A DNA stretch of 5,545 bases, from assembly GCA_030019485.1 (NCBI GenBank), contig JASEEW010000120.1, positions 1 to 5,545 on the forward strand, in the 5' to 3' direction. The stretch is from Thermoplasmatales archaeon. Lineage in GTDB: Archaea; Thermoplasmatota; JASEFT01; JAUWIS01. Under the pieces are notes generated by a model. The model ran no database searches and was not told where the DNA came from. It saw only the letters and a program-made list of their open reading frames with translations. The position numbers were made by a program, and so were the translations under genes. This document shows positions 1 through 5,011 of the stretch, piece after piece. The number at the start of each line of letters is the position of its first letter. Positions within the stretch are counted from its first letter, which is position 1.

Positions 1-317
1 ACCAGCCAACTGAAGGCAGGGCAAGACAGGGAGGGCTGAGGTTTGGTGAGATGGAAAGAGACTGCCTGATAGGGCATGGTGCATCAATGGTTATCAAGGA
101 CAGGCTGCTTGATGAATCTGATGGCACTGTTGAGTATGTGTGCGGCAGCTGCGGGCATATTGCAATGCTGGACAGGAGAGGATTTTTGCGCTGTCAGAAC
201 TGTAAAGGAAGCAGTAATATCCATCCTGTACGTATGAGCTACGCATTTAAACTTTTGGTGAATGAACTTAAATCGCTTGGTGTTGTCCCCAGGCTGAAAT
301 TGGGTGATTTAACATGA
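1..317 (+). CDS. rpoB: DNA-directed RNA polymerase subunit B (B' if split), C-terminal end, partial
   Basis: Only the last 104 residues are present; the first full codon is at base 3 and the TGA stop at 315-317. The opening stretch QPTEGRARQGGLRFGEMERD followed by CLIGHGAS is the hallmark C-terminal block of the second-largest RNA polymerase subunit. It contributes to the clamp and contacts the largest subunit. A zinc-ribbon follows: CGSC (visible residues 47 and 50) and CQNC (64 and 67). The ending, an amphipathic YAFKLLVNELKSLGV helix and a short tail, is typical of the archaeal and eukaryotic subunit. Many euryarchaeal methanogens split this gene into rpoB2 and rpoB1, and the window cannot show whether this one is whole or the B' half. 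The ATG at 51-53 is an internal Met (GEM-ERD), not a start. It lies directly upstream of the A' gene, as in other archaea. Confidence 0.97.
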   Translation, partial: QPTEGRARQGGLRFGEMERDCLIGHGASMVIKDRLLDESDGTVEYVCGSCGHIAMLDRRGFLRCQNCKGSSNIHPVRMSYAFKLLVNELKSLGVVPRLKLGDLT

Positions 318-339
318 TAGGGATTAGTAGCCAGGGGTT

Positions 340-433
340 AGTAGTTAGGGGAAAACAAGAAGTCAGTAGCCAAGAGTTAGGGATTAGGGAAAAAAGCAGT
401 TCCCTAGCCCCTAGCTACTTGCCCCTAACTACT
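340..433 (+). repeat. Inverted repeat, 12-base perfect arms (340-351 / 422-433)
   Basis: AGTAGTTAGGGG at 340-351 is the exact reverse complement of CCCCTAACTACT at 422-433, with 70 bases between the arms. Inside them, AGTAGC (365-370) can pair with GCTACT (414-419), and a 7-bp hairpin closes the centre, so the spacer can fold into one long interrupted stem. In the transcript this would lie between the rpoB stop and the rpoA1 ribosome binding site. The sequence pairing is certain; any function (mRNA processing site, translation control, or merely a repeat footprint) is inference. It is not followed by an oligo-T run, so it does not look like a classic terminator. Confidence 0.75.
385..406 (+). 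other. Central hairpin of the spacer fold-back
   Basis: TAGGGAA (385-391) pairs perfectly with TTCCCTA (400-406) around an 8-base loop, AAAAGCAG (392-399). A G-U pair could extend it by one step (384 with 407). It forms the tip of the larger inverted repeat. The stem is short and only moderately GC-rich, so stability on its own would be modest. Confidence 0.55.
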
Positions 434-435
434 TG
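408..435 (+). repeat. Two tandem 14-base direct repeats before the rpoA1 start
   Basis: CCCCTAGCTACTTG (408-421) is followed at once by CCCCTAACTACTTG (422-435), with 13 of 14 bases identical. The array stops five bases before the rpoA1 Shine-Dalgarno site. The second copy supplies the TTG at 433 that creates a spurious 6-residue extension of the rpoA1 reading frame. Confidence 0.85.
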
Positions 436-440
436 CATAA

Positions 441-446
441 AGGTGG
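441..446 (+). promoter_or_regulatory. Ribosome binding site of rpoA1
   Basis: AGGTGG lies four bases before the ATG at 451. The AGGTG core matches the complement of the archaeal 16S 3' end. This site decides for ATG 451 over the in-frame TTG at 433, which sits inside the spacer repeat and has no such motif at the right distance. Confidence 0.8.
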
Positions 447-450
447 GAAC

Positions 451-3138
451 ATGATAGGCGTACCTAAAAGGGTTAAAAGCATCAATTTTAATCTCCTGTC
501 CCCAAAAGAGATGAGGGCGATGTCTGCCACAAAAATCATAACCGCGGATACATATGATGATGATGGTTTTCCAATAGACATGGGGCTGATGGACCCAAAA
601 CTTGGTGTTATAGAACCAGGGTTAAGATGCAAGACATGTGGTGGAAGGGTTGATGACTGCCCAGGACATTTTGGTCATATTGACCTTGCGATGCCTATAG
701 TGCATGTTGGTTACGCAAAACTAATTGCGTATCTTCTGGAGTCAACCTGCAGAAAATGCGGCGGGCTGCTGTTTTCAAAGGAAAAGGTCAAAATACAATT
801 GGAGAACAAAGGAAACACATCGTCTGCAACCATCTGTCCGCACTGCGGTGAGAAGCAGAAAAAAATTGTTCTGGACAAACCAACCACCTACAGGGAGGAG
901 GGGCATAAACTAACTCCAAAGGAGATCAGGGAAAGGCTTGAGAGGATTAGTGATGAGAATTTACCACTCCTGGGTTTGAACCCGAAAACTGCAAGACCTG
1001 AATGGATGGTTTTAACAGTGCTTCCTGTGCCGCCAGTTAATGTCAGGCCATCAATTACACTGGAGTCTGGTGAAAGAAGCGAGGATGATTTAACACACAA
1101 ACTTGTTGATGTTCTGAGAATCAATCAGAGACTCCAGGAAAACAGGGATGCAGGTGCACCCCAGCTTATTGTTGAGGACCTCTGGGAACTGCTTCAGTAT
1201 CATGTAACAACGTATTTTGATAATCAAACTGCAGGCATACCTCCTGCACGACATCGGTCTGGAAGGGCGCTGAAAACCCTGACTCAGAGATTAAAGGGTA
1301 AGGAGGGCAGGTTCAGATCAAACCTTTCTGGTAAAAGGGTGAATTTCTCATCCAGAACTGTTATCTCACCAGACCCAAATATCTCAATAAATGAGGTTGG
1401 TGTTCCCATAGATTCTGCAAAGGAGCTTACCGTCCCAGTATCTGTTGCACCGTATAACCTTGAAACTGTAAAAAAGATTGTTGCAAACGGTCCAAGTTAT
1501 CCTGGTGCAAACTATATTATAAGACCTGATGGGCGAAGAATAAAGATTACCCAGAAAAATGCGGAAGAGTTTGCTGAAAAACTGGAGGTTGGTTTCACTG
1601 TAGAGAGGCATTTAATGGATGGCGACATTGTTTTATTTAACAGGCAGCCATCATTGCACAGGATGAGCATGATGGCCCACGAGGCAAGAATCATGCCTTA
1701 CAGGACATTCAGGCTAAATTTAGCTGTGTGTCCTCCATACAATGCGGATTTTGATGGGGATGAGATGAACCTGCATGTTCTGCAGAGTGAGGAGGCAAGG
1801 GCAGAAGCAAAAATTTTGATGATGGTACAGGAACATATTCTGTCACCGAGATTTGGCGGCTCTGTCATAGGGGCACTGCATGACCATATCACTGGTGCAT
1901 TCCTCCTGACATACAGGGATGCAAAATTCACAAAAGATGAGGTGTTAACAATGGTGTCTGCAATAGACTTTACAGGCAAACTTCCGAAACCAGCGAAAGA
2001 CAACCACTGGACTGGAAAACAAATATTTTCACTGCTTTTACCAAAGGACCTTAATATGGATTTCAGGGCATCAATATGCAAACTCTGCGACATATGTAAA
2101 AAACATGGATGCAGAGATGATGCCTATGTTATGATTAAAAACGGTAACCTTGTAACAGGTGTAATTGACGGCAGGGCAATAGGGGCATTCAAAGGAAAAA
2201 TACTGGACAAGATTGTGCGGGATTATGGGAAGGATGCAGGCAGGGAATTTATTGACAAAGTTACAAAACTTGCGATAATAGCTATAACAATTAAAGGGTT
2301 TACAACAGGCATAGATGATGAGGATATACCAGAGGAGGCAAAAAAGCAGATTGAGGAAATAATGAAAAAGGCTGAAAAGGATGTAAATACTCTAATTGAT
2401 GCATATAAAATTGCTCTCGTTGACCCATCTAAAAAAGGAGCACTGGAGCAGATGCCTGGGAGAAGTATCCAGGAAACACTTGAAGTAGAGCTCATGAAGG
2501 TTCTTGGCAGGGCAAGGGATGATGCTGGCAAGGTTGCGGGCAAGCATCTCGGCATGGACAACCCTGCGGTCATCATGGCTGTCTCAGGTGCAAGGGGCAG
2601 TATGCTAAATCTGAGCCAGATGGCAGGCTCCATAGGTCAGCAGTCTGTTAGGGGTGAGAGAATCAAAAGAGGGTATCAGGACAGGACATTGCCGCATTTT
2701 CAAAAAGACGATTTAAGTTCCGGGGCAAGGGGTTTTGTTAAATCATCATACAAATCAGGGCTGACGCCAACAGAATATTTTTTCCACAGCATGGGAGGCA
2801 GAGAAGGACTGGTTGACACAGCAGTAAGAACATCCAGATCAGGCTATATGCAGAGGAGGATGATCAACGCATTAGAGGATTTGAAGGTCAAGTATGATGG
2901 TTCTGTCAGAAACACAGCAGGCACAATAATCCAATTCTCCTATGGTGAAGACAATATTGATCCTACAAAAAGCGTTAGAGGGGATGCTGTAGATATTGAT
3001 GAGGTCGTCAGAAATATTCTGCATTTTGAAGTTGAGTCTAAAATAGAAGGCGAAGAAATTAAAGTAGCGGGAGAGGAAGAAATGGGTCTGCCAAAAGAAC
3101 CGGAACCATCCACAGAAATTGAGGTTGAGGAGGAATAA
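451..3138 (+). CDS. rpoA1: DNA-directed RNA polymerase subunit A' (largest subunit, N-terminal part)
   Basis: This 895-residue protein is the catalytic large half of the archaeal equivalent of bacterial beta' and eukaryotic Rpb1. The clamp zinc site is CKTC-x6-CPGH (C60, C63, C70, H73). A second Cys set is C100/C103 with C129/C132. The switch/rudder region GKRVNFSSRTVISPDPN lies at 294-310, and FNRQPSLHRMSMMAH at 396-410. The metal-binding loop NADFDGDE at 431-438 supplies Asp 433, 435 and 437, which hold the catalytic Mg. SGARGS and QMAGSIGQQ (712-731) belong to the funnel region, and the bridge helix spans about 772-808 (TPTEYFFHSMGG...YMQRRMINAL). A further cluster, CKLCDICKKHGC, is at 543-554. 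The end (861-895) is a Glu-rich tail. Length and order fit a full A' subunit with no intein. The start at ATG 451 is chosen for its ribosome binding site. The TAA stop touches the rpoA2 ATG. Confidence 0.98.
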   Translation: MIGVPKRVKSINFNLLSPKEMRAMSATKIITADTYDDDGFPIDMGLMDPKLGVIEPGLRCKTCGGRVDDCPGHFGHIDLAMPIVHVGYAKLIAYLLESTCRKCGGLLFSKEKVKIQLENKGNTSSATICPHCGEKQKKIVLDKPTTYREEGHKLTPKEIRERLERISDENLPLLGLNPKTARPEWMVLTVLPVPPVNVRPSITLESGERSEDDLTHKLVDVLRINQRLQENRDAGAPQLIVEDLWELLQYHVTTYFDNQTAGIPPARHRSGRALKTLTQRLKGKEGRFRSNLSGKRVNFSSRTVISPDPNISINEVGVPIDSAKELTVPVSVAPYNLETVKKIVANGPSYPGANYIIRPDGRRIKITQKNAEEFAEKLEVGFTVERHLMDGDIVLFNRQPSLHRMSMMAHEARIMPYRTFRLNLAVCPPYNADFDGDEMNLHVLQSEEARAEAKILMMVQEHILSPRFGGSVIGALHDHITGAFLLTYRDAKFTKDEVLTMVSAIDFTGKLPKPAKDNHWTGKQIFSLLLPKDLNMDFRASICKLCDICKKHGCRDDAYVMIKNGNLVTGVIDGRAIGAFKGKILDKIVRDYGKDAGREFIDKVTKLAIIAITIKGFTTGIDDEDIPEEAKKQIEEIMKKAEKDVNTLIDAYKIALVDPSKKGALEQMPGRSIQETLEVELMKVLGRARDDAGKVAGKHLGMDNPAVIMAVSGARGSMLNLSQMAGSIGQQSVRGERIKRGYQDRTLPHFQKDDLSSGARGFVKSSYKSGLTPTEYFFHSMGGREGLVDTAVRTSRSGYMQRRMINALEDLKVKYDGSVRNTAGTIIQFSYGEDNIDPTKSVRGDAVDIDEVVRNILHFEVESKIEGEEIKVAGEEEMGLPKEPEPSTEIEVEEE
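3127..3134 (+). promoter_or_regulatory. Ribosome binding site of rpoA2
   Basis: GAGGAGGA lies inside the last codons of rpoA1, four bases before the rpoA2 ATG. Stop and start are contiguous (TAAATG at 3136-3141), which favours translational coupling and equal output of the A' and A'' halves. Confidence 0.75.
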
Positions 3139-4293
3139 ATGGCAAAAACAACTGAAAAACTGAAAGAAACTGTTCAGAAAGAACTTGAGAAAATGAAAAT
3201 ACACATCCCTGAGTCTGTTGTGGATAAACTGGTGGCAAGGATTGGCAGAAAAAAAGTTTCCATCAAAGATTTAAGAAATGTGCTGAAAGAAGTTGCTGAA
3301 AAGTTCGCCCAGCATATGATTGAGCCTGGTGAAGCAGTCGGCATTGTTACAGCACAGTCAATAGGTGAGCCTGGTACGCAGATGACCATGAGAACATTCC
3401 ACTATGCTGGTGTGGCTGAGATGAATGTCACATTAGGACTGCCGCGTCTGATAGAAATAGTTGATGCACGAAAAACACCATCCACGCCCATGATGGAAAT
3501 ACATCTGCTGCCCAAGTTCAGGGATGATAGAAAAAAAGTTGGAAAGATTGCCTCAGAAATTGAGATTACAAAAATTATTGATATCGCAGAGGTTGAGACA
3601 GACATAACAAACATGCAGGTAATCATTAAACCAGACCTGAAAAAAATAAGGAAAAAAGAAATTACCATGGACAACATTAAAGAAAAACTGCTGGAAAAAG
3701 GATATGAAATTGAGAGCAACAAAAGCACCATTAGTATAAAGTCTGAGCCCTCTTACAGGAAACTGCATGCCCTTGCGACCGAGATTAAAGTTATGAAAAT
3801 AAAAGGGAAAGACGGCGTCTCCAGGGCACTTATCAAGAAAGAGCCTGAAGGATACGTGATATACACAGAGGGTTCAAACTTTGCAAAAGTCCTAGAGATA
3901 GATGGTGTTGATCAAACCACTACAACAACAAACAATATTTATGAAATATTTGAAGTCCTGGGCATTGAGGCAGCAAGAAATGCTATAATAGATGAGGCGA
4001 GTAAAACACTGCAGGAGCAGGGATTAAATGTAGATATTAGACATATCATGCTGGTCGCTGATCTTGTAACAAACAAGGGAACTGTTGAATCCATTGGCAG
4101 ACACGGTGTCTCAGGAAAGAAGAGCTCGGTGCTGGCGAGGGCTGCATTTGAAATCACAGTCAATCATCTTCTCAATGCAGGGGTGGTGGGTGAGGATGAG
4201 CCTCTGGTGGGTGTAACAGAAAACATAATTGTGGGGCAGCCCATATCTCTGGGAACAGGCGTGGTTCAGCTTGTTTACAAGCCAAAGAGGTGA
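3139..4293 (+). CDS. rpoA2: DNA-directed RNA polymerase subunit A'' (largest subunit, C-terminal part)
   Basis: This 384-residue protein completes the split largest subunit. After a basic, helical N-terminus (1-55), residues 59-104 carry IEPGEAVGIVTAQSIGEPGT and QMTMRTFHYAGVAEMNVTLG followed by LPRL. That is the trigger-loop region, which closes over the incoming NTP next to the bridge helix of A'. The middle (about 115-255) is the more variable jaw part. The C-terminus regains strong conservation: TTTTNNIYEIFEVLGIEAAR (261-280), RHIMLVADL (301-309), GRHGVSGKKSSVLARAAFE (320-338) and ENIIVGQPISLGTGVVQL (361-378), a clamp-base segment. The protein is complete, of usual family length, and without an intein. 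It directly follows rpoA1 and is followed by rpl30e five bases after its stop, so one polycistronic message is likely. Confidence 0.98.
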   Translation: MAKTTEKLKETVQKELEKMKIHIPESVVDKLVARIGRKKVSIKDLRNVLKEVAEKFAQHMIEPGEAVGIVTAQSIGEPGTQMTMRTFHYAGVAEMNVTLGLPRLIEIVDARKTPSTPMMEIHLLPKFRDDRKKVGKIASEIEITKIIDIAEVETDITNMQVIIKPDLKKIRKKEITMDNIKEKLLEKGYEIESNKSTISIKSEPSYRKLHALATEIKVMKIKGKDGVSRALIKKEPEGYVIYTEGSNFAKVLEIDGVDQTTTTTNNIYEIFEVLGIEAARNAIIDEASKTLQEQGLNVDIRHIMLVADLVTNKGTVESIGRHGVSGKKSSVLARAAFEITVNHLLNAGVVGEDEPLVGVTENIIVGQPISLGTGVVQLVYKPKR

Positions 4294-4295
4294 GG
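4289..4295 (+). promoter_or_regulatory. Ribosome binding site of rpl30e, overlapping the rpoA2 stop
   Basis: GGTGAGG spans the rpoA2 TGA stop and ends three bases before the ATG at 4299. GGTGA matches the complement of the archaeal 16S 3' end. It supports ATG 4299 rather than the in-frame GTG at 4290, which lies within the motif itself. Confidence 0.7.
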
Positions 4296-4298
4296 AGT

Positions 4299-4577
4299 AT
4301 GGACATAAACAGGGCGCTGAGAAACGTAGTATCAACAGGAAAGGTGTACATAGGGTTTGAGCGGACAAAAAAATATTTGGAAAAAGGTACTGTAAAGATG
4401 GTTATTGTTTCTTCAAACTGCCCCTACACAGAATGTATTGAAAAATATTCCGTACCTGTACATAAATACAACGGCTCAAACACAGAACTTGGTGCAGCCT
4501 GCGGAAAACCGTTTCCTGTTTCAGTACTTTCCATAGTGGAGCCTGGAGAATCAGACATACTGCACATTCAAAAGTGA
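4299..4577 (+). CDS. rpl30e: 50S ribosomal protein L30e
   Basis: This 92-residue protein belongs to the L7Ae/L30e/S12e superfamily, small alpha-beta-alpha proteins that bind kinked RNA; L30e is part of the large ribosomal subunit. Diagnostic stretches in order are MDINRALRNVVSTGKVYIG (1-19) with the following ERTKK, VIVSSNCP (35-42), and ELGAACGKPFPVSVLSIVEP (63-82) with GESDIL (83-88). It is about seven residues shorter than the versions I remember in Thermococcus-like archaea, between SNCP and VPV, where a helix is trimmed; I recall short forms in other euryarchaea but cannot check. The place between rpoA2 and nusA is the conserved archaeal one, which separates it from L7Ae or S12e. An upstream in-frame GTG at 4290 would add only MRS and is unlikely. 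Confidence 0.95.
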   Translation: MDINRALRNVVSTGKVYIGFERTKKYLEKGTVKMVIVSSNCPYTECIEKYSVPVHKYNGSNTELGAACGKPFPVSVLSIVEPGESDILHIQK

Positions 4578-4582
4578 GAAAA

Positions 4583-4993
4583 ATGGACATTAAATTTGAT
4601 GCCTCAACCATGCGGTACATCACCCTGTTTGAAGGCTTAACCAGAGCAAGTGTGAAAGACTGCCTTGAGCTGGAAGAAAAGATTATTTTCGTTGTCACAA
4701 AAGGACATCTTGGACTTGCAATAGGAAAAAACAGCGTGAACCTGAAAAAATTAAAATTTGTCCTGAAAAAAAACATAGACATCATAGAACACTCTGATGA
4801 TGTTGCTAGTTTCATAAAAAATATTTTCCATAACTACAGGGTTATTGACGTAGTAATAGAGAGCAATAACGCAACAGTGATTGTTGAGCCGAAAGACAAA
4901 GGCAAAGCAATAGGAAAAAACGGAAGAAATCTTAGGGTCGCAAGGGAAATAGCGCACAGGCATTACGGCATTCAAAGCATGGTGGTAAGATAG
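4583..4993 (+). CDS. nusA: Archaeal NusA-like transcription factor (two KH domains)
   Basis: This 136-residue protein has the short archaeal NusA form: two KH domains only, without the bacterial N-terminal polymerase-binding and S1 domains. The start FDASTMRYITLFEGLTRASV matches the family pattern. KH1 carries GLAIGKNSVN (44-53) and KH2 carries GKAIGKNGRN (107-116). The GxxG nucleic-acid-gripping loop is intact in KH2 (GKNG, 111-114) but altered in KH1 (GKNS, 48-51). By family knowledge it binds RNA and is thought to act in transcription termination or elongation, fitting its place in the polymerase operon. Start choice: ATG 4583 has a weak GTGAG (4574-4578) before it. The GTG at 4574, which overlaps the rpl30e stop by four bases, would add MRK and cannot be excluded. 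Eighteen bases separate its stop from the next start. Confidence 0.94.
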   Translation: MDIKFDASTMRYITLFEGLTRASVKDCLELEEKIIFVVTKGHLGLAIGKNSVNLKKLKFVLKKNIDIIEHSDDVASFIKNIFHNYRVIDVVIESNNATVIVEPKDKGKAIGKNGRNLRVAREIAHRHYGIQSMVVR

Positions 4994-4997
4994 CATC

Positions 4998-5004
4998 AGG
5001 AGGT
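4998..5004 (+). promoter_or_regulatory. Strong ribosome binding site before the TTG start of the UPF0316 gene
   Basis: AGGAGGT lies seven bases before TTG 5012 and is the best Shine-Dalgarno match in the window. It supports TTG as a true start, since the frame holds no ATG until about codon 65, well inside the conserved region. The nearby ATG at 5046 is in another frame. Confidence 0.75.
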
Positions 5005-5011
5005 ATTTAAT

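Larger units (their letters stand above)
318..435 (+). repeat. Degenerate TTAGGGG/TAGTAG repeat cluster in the rpoB-rpoA1 spacer
   Basis: Almost the whole 133-base spacer is built from variants of one short motif. In plus orientation, TAGGGATTA occurs identically at 318-326 and 378-386. AGTAGCCAGGGGTTAG at 326-341 recurs as AGTAGCCAAGAGTTAG at 365-380 (14 of 16 identical). In the opposite orientation there are two tandem 14-base units at 408-435. The copies are imperfect, have no constant spacing, and lack the unique spacers of a CRISPR array. No reading frame or protein similarity is apparent. The array looks like a degenerate minisatellite or a dispersed palindromic intergenic element. Other copies elsewhere in the genome would be needed to tell which. 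Confidence 0.85.

Noticed and set aside
51..317. A separate 88-residue gene starting at ATG 51.
   Set aside because: The frame is open to the window start and encodes the conserved RpoB block before it, so the ATG is an internal Met of rpoB.
318..435. CRISPR array or telomere-type repeat because of the TTAGGG-like units.
   Set aside because: Units are short, degenerate, in both orientations, without unique spacers, and lie between two genes of an operon; the telomere likeness is chance.
433..450. TTG at 433 as the rpoA1 start (adds MHKGGN).
   Set aside because: It lies within the spacer repeat, has no ribosome binding site at proper distance, and ATG 451 has AGGTGG four bases upstream and gives the usual family N-terminus.
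318..450. A separate promoter for rpoA1 in the spacer.
   Set aside because: I see no convincing TATA box with a purine-rich BRE upstream; the spacer is taken up by the G/T-rich repeat. A weak promoter cannot be excluded.
1741..1764. Intein insertion at the catalytic loop, a common intein site in archaeal RNA polymerase genes.
   Set aside because: NADFDGDE is uninterrupted, and no extra Hint or homing-endonuclease sequence is present in A' or A''.
1698..2633. Long minus-strand frames (for example 1698-2093, 2223-2633, and 4402-4815 further on).
   Set aside because: They lie opposite strongly conserved polymerase, L30e and NusA coding sequence, and their translations show no recognisable family; they are shadows.
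3131..3145. Stop/start junction between A' and A'' as a frameshift or broken rpoC-like gene.
   Set aside because: Splitting of the largest subunit at this region is the normal archaeal arrangement. Both parts are full length and the second has its own ribosome binding site.
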